From the NCBI GenBank assembly GCA_032622095.1, contig CP136066.1, forward strand, positions 155,705,152 to 155,769,151: a stretch of 64,000 bases of DNA, read 5' to 3'. Numbering within the stretch: position 1 is the stretch's first letter; every line of letters begins with the position of its first letter. The notes under the pieces were generated by a model. That model did not search any database and was not told where the DNA came from. It worked only from the letters and a program-made list of their open reading frames with translations. Position numbers and translations under genes: made by a program. Of the stretch, positions 22,786 to 33,479 are shown in pieces. This DNA comes from Siphonodentalium dalli. Its lineage: Eukaryota; Mollusca; Scaphopoda; Gadilida; Siphonodentaliidae.

Positions 22786-23195
22786 CAAGCCTGAGTTTAA
22801 GATGCCTGTCACTGACAGAATGAGGTCCCCAGAGGTTGAATTTAGTGATGCTATCCCGCACAGCATGGCCTCATGTGCTATGGGAGACATAGACTCAGAT
22901 TGAAGTTCCCAAATGGTGAATATTGTGATACACTCATTGGGAACCTCGATTTTGCAATGTGTTATCTGCCAATTTGGGGATACAGTGTATAGAGAAACTA
23001 AAAAAGAAATAGAATCTATGTGAAGAAGTTTCTATACAAATTTAATACTAAAGAAACTTTCCAGAGAAGATGAGGCCTAAGCAGAATGAGGTCCCCAGAG
23101 AGTGAATTGTAGTGATGCTAGCCTGGATAGCGTCACTAAATTCACCCTCTGGGGACCTCATCCTGCAAATGGCAGGCAAACTAAACTCAGGCTTG
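22786..23195. mobile_element. MITE with 8 bp TSD, 'family E' copy 1
   Basis: The ends are CAAGCCTGAGTTTA and its inverse TAAACTCAGGCTTG. A perfect 8 bp direct repeat CATGTTTA flanks it (22778-22785 and 23196-23203). Subterminal cagaatgaggtccccagag occurs in both orientations. hAT-type by its 8 bp duplication. Confidence 0.8.
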
Positions 23196-23384
23196 CATGT
23201 TTAGTGTGTATATGCATTCACCAAAATGGTTTGTACCAGTTAAAACCATTTCATTTGCGGGTATAAAGATGGGGTATAAAGATGGAAATGAATGCTGACG
23301 TACATATATGTCCAGTCAAGGATAAAACAATTGGTGTGCAGTGAAACAACTTCAAAACTGGATGATCTCAAGTTTGGCCTATAT

Positions 23385-23615
23385 CCCTTCCATGGCAGGA
23401 GCTTCCTGAAATTTTGTGGGAGCCCTGTGCCAATGCATTCTATTATATATGCGAGTTTCCCCATAGGGAGCCTTGCATTTATTAGAGAATACATTGGCCT
23501 AACAATATTTACCTTGACTTTGTATGCCAATGCATTCTCTTATATATGTGAGGCTCCATATGGGAGACTCGCATATATAAGAGAATGCAATGGCACAGGA
23601 TCATGAAAGATTTAA
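23385..23615. mobile_element. Double-hairpin TTAA-type element, copy 2 (degraded ends)
   Basis: Two hairpins built on gccaatgcattct + tatatatgcgag are joined by a spacer with aacaatatttaccttgac. The left flank has cccttccatggcaggagcttcc, the family terminus; the right terminus is shortened and mutated (catgaaagatttaag). Confidence 0.65.
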
Positions 23616-23911
23616 GTTGAATTTTTGAGCTGTTTTACAGATCTAACATCAGTTTATATCAAAATCATATACCAGATAAATATACTAATCACATTTACAA
23701 TATCTCATGATTTCTTCTAGATGAAATTGCTTTTGTCTTTGCTAGTCGGTAAGTTTATTGGAGATTGACACTGAAAAAAGTGAAACGCCAAGTCATATTT
23801 CTTGTCGCACCCACTTTATGTTCTCACCTGTGTGTATATTGTCATAATATAGCAAAAAGGGCATCCATACTGATATGATAATAAAGAGATGAAATTCATA
23901 TGTACCTCGAA

Positions 23912-24304
23912 CAAGCCTGATTATAGTGTGTCTGTCATTTGCAGAATGAGGTCCCCATAAGGTGAATTTAGTGACACTATACCGCATAGCGGGCTAGCAT
24001 CACCAAATTCACTCTCTGGGGAGCTCGTTCTGCTCAAACCTCAACTGCTATGGGAGACCTAGGATCATATTGAAGTTCCCCAGTTGAAATTGGTGATGTT
24101 CACCATTAGTCACATTGTTTATGCAATTTATCTTCTGCAAATTAGGGGAAACTTCCCAGAAGGGAAAAAAGTAACTAAAAACTCTTCAATTGAGACTATA
24201 GATATTTCCTAGAAGATGAGGCCAAAGCTGTGCAGCGTAAGACAACTAAATTCACACTCTGGGGGACCTCATTCTGCATATGACAGACACTAAACTCAGA
24301 CTTG
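23912..24304. mobile_element. 'Family E' MITE copy 2
   Basis: Same layout as 22786-23195: CAAGCCTGATTATAG at the left, ctaaactcagacttg at the right, and internal agaatgaggtcccc in both orientations. Its target duplication has diverged. Confidence 0.7.
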
Positions 24305-24307
24305 CCT

Positions 24308-24460
24308 TTAATGGGACATCAGGCACTCACATTGGGTGAATGTGAAAAATAAAACAAATCTATTTCTCCATGTTCTTCATAGCGGTGATGTTTTACAGAC
24401 TTTTATATTTTATTTTTGTTTTACACATTTACCCATTACGAGTGCCTTTAGTCCCTTTAA
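24308..24460. mobile_element. Small TTAA-flanked foldback MITE
   Basis: TTAATGGGAC at the left and GTCCCTTTAA at the right. Inverted arms of about 50 bp pair through ggcactc and tgggt(g/a)aatgtg. It abuts the previous element. Confidence 0.6.
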
Positions 24461-24607
24461 TGCATTTTGAATCAATTTTTAATATATTGCTACATTTTAA
24501 TTTGAGACATGCTGGAAGCTCTGCGTTGTAGCTCATCACATGTGCATGCGCAATAGAATGCAGAGAAAACAAAGTAAAAATGAACACGGATATCTTAACA
24601 CTGCTTA

Positions 24608-24875
24608 TTAACCCTTCTATGACTGGAGCTTCCTGAAATTTTGCAAAAACCCTGTGTCAATGCATTCTCTTATATATGCGACTCTCCCATAGGGAGCCTC
24701 ACATAGAGAATACATTGGTCTATAAATATATACCTTGGCCTTGTAAGTCAGTGCATTCTCTCATATTTATATGCTACATGTAGGCTCCCTATGGGAGAAC
24801 CGCATATATAAGATAATGCACTGGCACAGGATCTTTAATGCTGCACCAGCGCAGCTCCCATCATGAAAGGGTTAA
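24608..24875. mobile_element. Double-hairpin TTAA-type element, copy 3
   Basis: TTAA at both ends (24608-24611 and 24872-24875). Termini are CCCTTCTATGACTGGAGCT and AGCTCCCATCATGAAAGGG. Two hairpins with a spacer as in the other copies. This is the best-bounded member outside the 6.7 kb copy. Confidence 0.75.
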
Positions 24876-25092
24876 GAGACTTCACGCAATCGAAGTATGG
24901 ATTACAAAGTAATTAGAAGAAATATATCAGGACTTAGCATTGTTAATACAAAAACAGTACAGCAACTTGCATGTTATTGTGATTATTCAGAGGTAAAATT
25001 ACATGCCATCACTCTGGTCCATTGAAACTTGTTTAGACTCTAATTAGAGAGGTTGTATGGGATGAATCTTATACTATGGAACAAACTAGTAG

Positions 25093-25995
25093 TAGGGCCC
25101 TACGAAATTAGGGGTTTTCACTTTGAATCAAATCGGACAAAACAGTCAAAATCTCATTGAGTCCCGAATCAAAATGTTCATTATCATTGTCTCAGCTACA
25201 GAATAATTCGGGAAAAATAATGAATTCAGCTTTAACAAATCCAAACACATGCTTGTGAATCTTGTATTATATAGCAGTATTAAAGCTTCTTCTTTGCAAA
25301 TATGGCTTGTTGCCATTCATCGGAAAGCTCTCCCCGAGAGCTTTCCGATGAATGGCAACAAGCCATATATCCAACTAAATCCTGAAAAATTTGCCATAAT
25401 TCAGCTGTGGTTAAGGAGTCGATTATTTAGGGCATTACTGTACCACTAATTTAATAATACCAGAAGCAACAAGAAAGACCATATTACTAGATTATGCATG
25501 CAGCTTATATTTGTCAAAAAAACGATTGGATGTAACTGACGAGTGATGGACAGGGTCTATAGTGAGTAAATCTGTTTAACGTGACTTTCATATTTGGCAA
25601 TCTTATTCAGTCTCTGACTCTGTATGTATACTGAAATCCGCCATTTGTATCATTTTGAACTCCTTGATAAGTGGTAGTACACACTGTATCAGTGCGGAGG
25701 CGGGCCAGCTGTGTGCCTAATGATTTTGTATGTTATTCCCTTGTGATCCGCAATTCCTGGAATCCTGCAGTCATTGTTACAGAGATTATGCAGTCTATCT
25801 ATAGAAGTATAGATCATTTGCGACACGGTAATACATGTGTGTGATTGTACATTAGTACTGTGAAGTCTCTTTGTGCCAATAATAATAAAAAAAAAACATT
25901 TTGATCTGTAGAAACCTCGGGGAATGCACCTGGTGTAAATTATTCGATGAAATTTGGACAGCCGAATTTGAATCAAATCAATTCACAGGGCCCTA
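25093..25995. mobile_element. Possible hAT-like element with TAGGGCCCT ends
   Basis: TAGGGCCCTACGAA at the left and ttcacAGGGCCCTA at the right; gaatcaaatc is shared in inverse orientation beyond the ends. I could not see a target duplication. It contains a truncated family B foldback (25298-25440). Confidence 0.45.
25298..25440. mobile_element. 'Family B' foldback copy 2, left-truncated
   Basis: Starts inside the left arm (aaatatggcttgttgcc), passes the ctctccccgagag centre and has a complete right arm ending gggcattactg, followed by TA. Confidence 0.75.
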
Positions 25996-27340
25996 GATAA
26001 TACAGTGTTCCATTTTGGATGGTTGTTATGAACGTACACTGCTACACTTTGTTAGCTCTTTTAAACGGCAAAAAGTCAGGTAAATGTACGAATTGTGTCT
26101 CTGTGCAATTGAAGCAAAATGGCTACATTTTGATATTAATTTTGTTGGTAATAATTTTAACTGTATATATTTTGTACATCAATTTACAACATTCTGTTTC
26201 TGTTTATACATATTGTCACAGGGTATATGGGCCATTTGCATATATAACAATATACGCATGTACTACTATCATATTTTGGAGTTTACAAGTATATAAAGAT
26301 AGCACATTTCTGTAAGATGTTTACAAGTCTTAGAGATCTTTTGATAAATTGGCCAATTTGATTTATTGGTCTAATTTCAATGAACACATATTTGTAAGCA
26401 CAGTTTGAAAAATATCCAGACTCCGTTTCATTACTTTTAACTGAAGTTGATTGAAATGAAACATTGTCCAATTTTAACCAGACTGTTGGAAGTATAAACA
26501 CATGTCATGTGGCTTAGGGTCTTTACAGCCAGCTTTGTGTCATTTGCAATACTTTTTGGAATCAAGCTTATAGTCTCTGATGGACATCATTAGCTACCAG
26601 TATGCTAACCTGATATGCGGTGGTCAATCTTTTCAAGCCGGAGTGGATTTGAAGTAACATCTGTTTCAATTGATGTAAAATTCAGAAAATGCAAAATATT
26701 GCATTGTATGTTATGCTACAATGTGCAAGAGAATATACATGTACATTCATTTCGCCTTTAATGGTGAAAATTATGACAAGTGTCTCACAAAATGAAAAAC
26801 AGTGTTATAATTATGGATGAATTTCCATCATCATTGGCAAATAGAAATTTCAGTACATTATGATTTGACAATAAAATTGTTTTTGGATATACAGTATATA
26901 TAGAGCAATATTGCAGTAAGCGAACAGCTCAGTCACTGATTGGCAGAAAAAATCTGCTAAGTATAATTATTTGATTAACAGCTGTGAGAAGGTCCATTAA
27001 CACTGCACCTGTGATGCATGCCATGCTAAAGCTCCCAATGCATTTGTTCTAATTCAGGTACATATTCAACACATTGAATCAATGTGGATACCTGTATGTC
27101 AGGATATTCAGTACTCTAGTTTGGGAGCTTGACACTTACTCGTTACATGGTACATGCTGTATCATTATAAACATTGCTGTACAAGCCTGTTCTGTTATAT
27201 GAAGAATATGACAGATTCAACTTGAGACTTGCTATACATAAATTGACACAAGCTTTCGATCATTCTAGTCGTTTTCATTTGTTTCAATTAACTGTTTCTA
27301 TACTAAATAGTCATTGATGACTTTGGAAATGATAAGAAAA
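25996..27340. other. Intergenic, nothing recognised
   Basis: AT-rich. Only short ORFs without family features were seen, and no long inverted or tandem repeats. Confidence 0.35.
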
Positions 27341-27543
27341 TAACAGACCATAGTTCGTTCGTTGAACTTATTATCTGAACCTTTCCAACCAAAGAATTTG
27401 AATCCTTGAGCACTTGTGTTATCTTTTCATTATACTGTTGTCTGCTTATTTTTTCCTAAACACCCCTCCAAATGAAGAATAGACCATTCCGCTGTATAAT
27501 TTTATAACTGCATGGGAGAATCTATTTAGTATAGAAAGGGTAA
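27341..27543. mobile_element. 'Family A' element, right part
   Basis: Contains gttgaacttattatctgaac, aacacccctccaaatgaag, catgggagaatc and the terminus ttagtatagaaagggtaaa, matching the order in 37711-37935. The terminal TTAA has mutated to TAAA. Confidence 0.55.
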
Positions 27544-27803
27544 AATATTAACAAGCTTAAGTCTCAGTGTGTATCTCTATTATCCTTCTTGGTACATGCA
27601 ATAATGCTTGCTGTGTGGAGAGACCTTAAATTCTCAACTAAGGATATTTGTTTATGTTGATAATACTAGTTGTATACACATACATGCATATGGCCCATAT
27701 AAAGCACTGTGCATATTGTTCATGAATTCAACCCACGTTCTGCCTGCTAACAAATTAGCATCATATATATCTGCCCCAACAGAACAGTACTAGTAATGCT
27801 GGG

Positions 27804-28617
27804 GGGTCAGGTTACTTTGTTTTCAGATTGTTGCCAATTTGCACCAGGAACCAGTCTGTTTAAAGATGGATTATCTCTTTAAATAAAAAATTTGAAATAG
27901 TTGCATGGGTATAAAATAATAAATATGAACTGAAGACCCCTGTCAGGAAAGGCTTCTATCAATTAATATTGATTTTATTTCGAATATTTTATTCGGACCG
28001 TTTATTTGTCTATTTTTAGAACAGACCATTCGGGTGATACCATATAGCGATATAGAGCATTAGGCTACATACTGTACGTCAAATGTCCCATATTGATTGG
28101 TTGTATTGTTTTATTCCATAGTTATAAGCGATAATGAGTAGAATTAACGTTTATTTGTGACAAAATTACACAATAAAATTTCTGGTCTCTGTTAACAGTA
28201 ACCACTATTGTTCGTTAGCTAAACAACAACACCTTTTTAGACCAGAAAATATTTGAAATAAAATTAATATTAATCGATAGAAGCATTTCCGGACAGGCGT
28301 CTTCAATTCATATCTAATATTTTTTACCCCGGTAACTAAATAATACATGTTTACAAAGATAATCCACCTTTAACAAGAGATATTGAATGCACTCAAATAA
28401 ACAGATACCATAGTCACATAAACAATGACAGACAACATCTAGATACAATTTTTCTTTCACTAAGCAGTTATTTAAATTTTGAGGTGAAAATCTGTTATTA
28501 AAATGTACTTTTACTTCCATGAAGTAGAAACTTTGACAGTGATGTTGCCGAATTTCATGCATTAGACTGGTTCTTGTCCAAATCCAACCCATCGCCTGCT
28601 TAGTAGTAACCTGACCC
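27804..28617. mobile_element. Long-armed foldback element
   Basis: GGGTCAGGTTACT at the left and AGTAACCTGACCC at the right. Inverse pairs include aggaaccagtct/agactggttct, aatatgaactgaagac/gtcttcaattcatat and cttctatcaattaatatt/aatattaatcgatagaag. The two arms are of unequal length. No coding capacity or clear target duplication. Confidence 0.65.
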
Positions 28618-28995
28618 TTTCTGCACTAATAATACTCACAGATCCTAAATTCCCCTCATTTTAGAGACAATATGATGATCAGTTTTAATGTTATGAGTAT
28701 AAAACTGTACACATTTATAAATTCTTGTTTTTCTTATATTGACTCTAGTTTTGACCATTTTGGAAGTCATTTTCATTGATGATTGGCCTGAACATGGGTC
28801 GGGGTTTCCTCTCCATTATCGGAACTTGAAATGGTAACTAATAAGGAGACATCAACGTGCGGTGTATGTGACCATGGATGGACATCACTTCTCTAACAAT
28901 AAACTTTACTGTCATTTCATTTGAAAAAGCTCACCAGAATGGTCGAAAGTTAGTGTCACTCGAGTCGGCAAAGAGAAGTCTGATACTATACTCAT
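28618..28995. other. Intergenic, nothing recognised
   Basis: No repeat or coding feature was recognised. Confidence 0.35.
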
Positions 28996-29044
28996 TACCC
29001 ATAATTCTGCTGCAGTTAAGGAGTCGATTATTTAGGGCATTACT
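28996..29044. mobile_element. 'Family B' right-end fragment, copy 3
   Basis: tacccataattctgctgc followed by ttaaggagtcgatta and gggcattactg, then TA. Only the outer right arm remains. Confidence 0.7.
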
Positions 29045-29200
29045 GTACTTCTATTTTTGAGCAGTTCATCCTGAAAATTTAATAATCCAAGAATTGGGCA
29101 GACTAACAGATTGAACATGGCGGCAATTAATAAACATACGAGGCCTAATAAGGATCGTACAGGTGGGAATGAAATCCGGAAAAAAATTAATCTACATGTA

Positions 29201-29342
29201 CAGTAATGCCCTAAGTAATCGACCTCTTAACCTCGCCGAGAGCTTTCCGATGAATGGCAACAAGCCATATTTCTGACTAAATCCTGAAAAGTTACCCATA
29301 ATTCTGCTGTGGTTAAGAGGTCGATTACTTAGGGCATTACTG
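29201..29342. mobile_element. 'Family B' foldback copy 4, internally deleted
   Basis: Both ends are present between TA dinucleotides; most of the left arm is deleted (cttaacctcgccgagagc junction). The two ends share private variants (aagtaatcgacctctt) that other copies lack. Confidence 0.75.
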
Positions 29343-29492
29343 TATGACTATTAGGCACTTGAGAGTGCAATAATGTGTTGTTTTTTTACCGTTTATCATA
29401 TTGTCTCTTGTCAGTGCTTATTTCCATCAAAGTGAAACACAAGAATAAAATTTCATTCTTGCATGCAGTGATTCTCAAAAAGAGACTTCCTT

Positions 29493-29709
29493 TTAAAGTT
29501 GTACTGTACACTAAATCTGGTCATTTGTGGGACCATATCCTTTAATACTAAATTGAATATAAGCAACAAACAAACGAATTTGAGCCATGCTTTAGTGCAA
29601 AATACACTCGTGTGTTCTATGAATGATGCAAACTACATGGTAATTATAATGAAAATGATTTTATGACTCACATAAATAGCCGGATATATTGTGTACAGTA
29701 CCCCTTTAA
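29493..29709. mobile_element. TTAA-flanked small MITE
   Basis: TTAAAGTTGTACTGTACAC at the left and GTGTACAGTACCCCTTTAA at the right. 217 bp, no coding capacity. Confidence 0.6.
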
Positions 29710-30316
29710 GGTGGTAATTCGTTGATGTCAACACTGTCACAACATTTATCATTTATTAAAAAGTGTTTATGTTGTTAATCTGCTAATGAAGTTTCATCAT
29801 CTTGTTATCATTAATATTGTTTAATGCTAAACTATATCTGTAATGACAGTGATCTTGTGACAAAATGGGACACTTGTTTTGAATACTGCTGTATGAAATT
29901 TGACTTCGGCTGCATCTGGCATTTTGTTAAAATAAGAAAGGCTGCCAACTCTGACAGGACAACCTGTAAAACAAGCATATATTATCTCTTCAAATATAAT
30001 GGATTCTGTTCCAATTTAGTGGATTTTGAGGTCCGTTGAAGATGTTTCACAACAATCAACATGCACTGACTAGAATTAAAAATAATATGATTTAGTCTGA
30101 CAATACCAGGCATTTTCATGAATTATAACATCATGAAGTTATATTAACTTCAACAGCTACGTTAAATCTTAGTCAATAAATAATTTATAAATACCTTCAA
30201 TTCTTGAGCAAATACTCATAGTTGATAACAAATATCTTCATGTATTCAACATAGTCTAAAAAAATTTATATCAAACTTATATACAGAAATTTTAGAATGG
30301 TCAAGAGTTCTTCCTT
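29710..30316. other. Intergenic, nothing recognised
   Basis: AT-rich. No repeat or coding feature was recognised. Confidence 0.35.
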
Positions 30317-30696
30317 AAAAGGCATGGATGGCCTTTGCGGTGGGAATGCTGTTAAAATAGTCACATCCGTTAAAACTGCCATAAACAGAAAGAATATTAA
30401 AATATAGACATATTTTGTTCTTATACCAATCATAATTATGGAGTAAATAGTATTTATTGTTAAGTTTGTATGCTGTGTTGTGTAATTATAAGCCAGGTTC
30501 TGTAACATTTTTGGCTTTTGTTTACACAACAAAGCATACAAATTTGACAATAACATACTATTTAAGTGATATTTATGATTGGTATATGAACAAATTTGTC
30601 TTTAGTTTAATATTCTTTCTGTTTACGGCGGTTTTAATAGATGTTACTATTTCAACAGCAATGCCCAACGCGAAGGTCATCCGTGCCTTTAAGTTA
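30317..30696. mobile_element. TTAA-flanked foldback 'family D' copy 2
   Basis: Arms of about 185 bp begin TTAAAAGGCATGGATGGCC and end in the inverse with GTGCCTTTAA. They pair through gttaaaactgcc, cagaaagaatattaaa, accaatcataa and acttgacaataa. The centre is near agccaggttctgtaacatttttggct. No coding capacity. Confidence 0.75.
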
Positions 30697-30760
30697 TATA
30701 TTTTATAAAATCAAAAGGTGAACAAAACTGAGATGATTGTGAACGTTAGGACGATTGTTA

Positions 30761-32112
30761 TTAACCCTTTCTGAATACCCATTAACAAGTAGTTCCCATA
30801 GGAAATGTTCAGATTTAGAGGATATCTAATGAGTCGCAATTCTATATGAAATTTATTAACCAAGTGCACTAAAATTGAATCAAGTCGAGCTTTAGCGAGG
30901 CTCGAATCGAATTTAGTGAACGAGGTTAATAAATTTTACATAAAATTGAGATCTATTTTATCACAATCACATTTCAGGAAGATAAAAACGATCTGGAAAT
31001 GGCTGGGTGGGGGTTAAAAGATATTGATTTCCTTATCATTTCCAAAGAGGAAGTAAAGACACCTTCAAGAAAAAATATAGTTCCATTTTAAATGTGTCTT
31101 TCGTGTTGACAAAATTATCACCCATGTTTATCTCACAGGATGTGGAGAAATACCAACCATTTTTAATTAACAGCGTTTTCAATGGAAATCGCGTATAGGA
31201 GTGTAATAAAATACAGTAATGCCCTAAATAATCGACTCCTTAATCACAGCATAATTAAGGGTAATTTTTCAGGATTTAGTCGGAAATATGGCTTGTTGCC
31301 ATTCATCGGAAAGCTCTCCCCGAGAGCTTTCCGATGAATGGCAACAAGCCATATTTCCGACTGAATCCTGAAAAATTACCCATAATTCTGCTGTGGTTAA
31401 GGAGTCGATTATTTAGGGCATTACTGTATGTTTGTTGAACTTATTATCTGAACATTTCCCTCCAATGAAAATGAATCTTTCTGTACTTCTAATCTTCTAT
31501 TATCTTTTTGCCTGTCTGTCATCGGTTCATTTTTCCAGAACACCCATCCAAATGAATAATAGATGATTCTAATATATAATTTTATCACATAATTAGCCCC
31601 TAAACCCGGCCTTATATTTTTAGTAAGACACCCATGTATTATTGACACGTGCAGTGGAGTAAGAGCTTAGCGCAATGATGTCAAAGTCAATGCTGGAACT
31701 TTGGGGTTATTTTGTGTTGACTTTGTGATAATCATGGGTGATAAGGGTGGTTGAACAATTTTGTTAACATGAAAAGACACATTTAAAATGAAACTATAAT
31801 TTTTTCTTGAAAGTGTCTTTACTTTCTCTTTGGTTTTTATACGGAAATCAATATTAATTTGTGTTAACCCCAGATCCAGCTTGTTTTTCCTGCCTAAAAT
31901 GTGATTATGTGATAAAATAGATCTCAAATCTGTCAAAATTCTATGCAAAATTGATTAACCTCGACCACTAAATTTGATTTGAGCAACACTAAAGCTCAGC
32001 TTGAATCAAATTTAGTGCACTCGGTTAATAAATTTCTTATAGAATTGCGACTCATTAGGGATCCTCTTTTTATAACTCATAGGAGATTCCCATTTAGTAA
32101 AGGAATGGTTAT
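30761..32112. mobile_element. Composite: 'family A' ends enclosing inverted 'family C' copies and a family B foldback
   Basis: The left end is TTAACCCTTTCT (30761) followed by ataggaaatgttcagat; the right end is tttagtaaaggaatggttat (to 32112). Inside, 30821-31160 and 31590-32065 are inverse copies of one sequence (shared: cattttaaatgtgtctt, gtgttgacaaaatt, cttcaagaaaa, ccaaagaggaagtaaagaca). A family B foldback (31214-31426) lies between them. No coding capacity. Confidence 0.6.
31214..31426. mobile_element. 'Family B' mariner-type foldback copy 5
   Basis: CAGTAATGCCC to GGGCATTACTG between TA dinucleotides (31212-31213 and 31427-31428). Full arms surround ctctccccgagag, with only a few arm mismatches. 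Confidence 0.8.
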
Positions 32113-32850
32113 AGGTGGCTAACCTACTAAGGCAATTTAGGATGTTTCTGTTTGGCAATTGGTTGCTATTGTTTATATGCTAACTTGGAATAATCCTGAT
32201 GAAGCCTAATAATAAAGGTAGTTACATCACATTAATCATGTAGTGTAGAAACCGCTGTAAGCTCCAGAGAATTATCAATGCATTTCCATGTCTTGTCAAT
32301 TCACTTTTTATGTGTACCCTGCCAAGCATTTCCTGATCAATAACATTTTTTTTGCTATGTTTTTTTTTTCTCGCTCTCTGTACTGACGACCAGTTTGACT
32401 GTTCTATCCTCATACATTGGTGATTTTTACGCATGCAACATTTATCTGCATGGTTTGTTTGTGAGTACATGTTATTCAGTGCACTACTCACTTATTTATG
32501 AAAAATAGGTTATGTTGTTTATATATTGACATTAATAAAATATGATAAACTATCAACTGTTTATGTGGCCATTGGGGAAACATAGGCCTAAATAAACCTT
32601 ATACGCCTGTGATATTTAATGCATGGATACTAGGACGGGTGGTGTGTAATAAACACAGAACGATACTTGTGCCATCATGGAAGGATAGAATTTGATGCTG
32701 CGCCACTCGTTCTATTCTTCAACGCTAGCACTCATGCCGTACTCACAAACCATTAACACAGAATGAATGCTGAACAGTGAACACGGTATTATTATCAATG
32801 ATGAAAACCAACACTTTTCAATTGTGGTTGGTCACATTACAATGCAAATA
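32113..32850. other. Intergenic, nothing recognised
   Basis: No coding feature was recognised before the left edge of the segmental duplication at about 32850. Confidence 0.35.
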
Positions 32851-32964
32851 TAAAAAGTGGCATAAAATTCGAATGCGACACTTCTCAGATGGCAAACAAT
32901 CTTCAAAAGATGCGTAATGTTATGCTCTATAAAAAAAATTGGGTCTTCAAAATTCCGCAGAGAA

Positions 32965-33345
32965 TAGAATAGTATAGAATATTTATTGCAATACACCAGC
33001 TATATAGGCAGTTGCAAGTTACATAACGAATTTTAAAACTTAACCACCATTATCTTATCAGATTTATCTCCATAATATAAAAAACTTTCAAAGACCCCCT
33101 TCTGAGACAACCGGATCATTATATGTATTTATAATATTTGCATCACCATTTCTCATAATCGTTTGAAATTTTCACAATAACTAAATTTGAAAATCCACCC
33201 TTATTTTCTTCAATATATCGAAATAGTCTTGACTCTTACCCTTAGATCGGAGTATGAACTGTATAGACTCGATAACAAAATGATATTCAGTTTCAACACG
33301 TGTCTGATCGCACATTGTACACAAACCTTTTTTTATGTTTGCTCA
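32965..33345 (-). mobile_element. Decayed LINE C-terminal trace
   Basis: On the minus strand, CTMCDQ followed closely by VETEYHFV is legible (about 33320-33270). This resembles the C-terminal zinc-knuckle-like region of some invertebrate non-LTR proteins. Frames are broken soon after. A near-identical trace occurs in the duplicate (56735-57145). Weak call. Confidence 0.35.
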
Positions 33346-33479
33346 GGGTCTAGTACATGGGGCCAATTCATTGAGGTGAAATATACTAGGGTCATACCCT
33401 GGTAATTAACAATATATACCAGGGTGAATTTGTATAGGGGGAGCACATAAAGCTACACCCTAGCTCATCCGCCTCTTAA

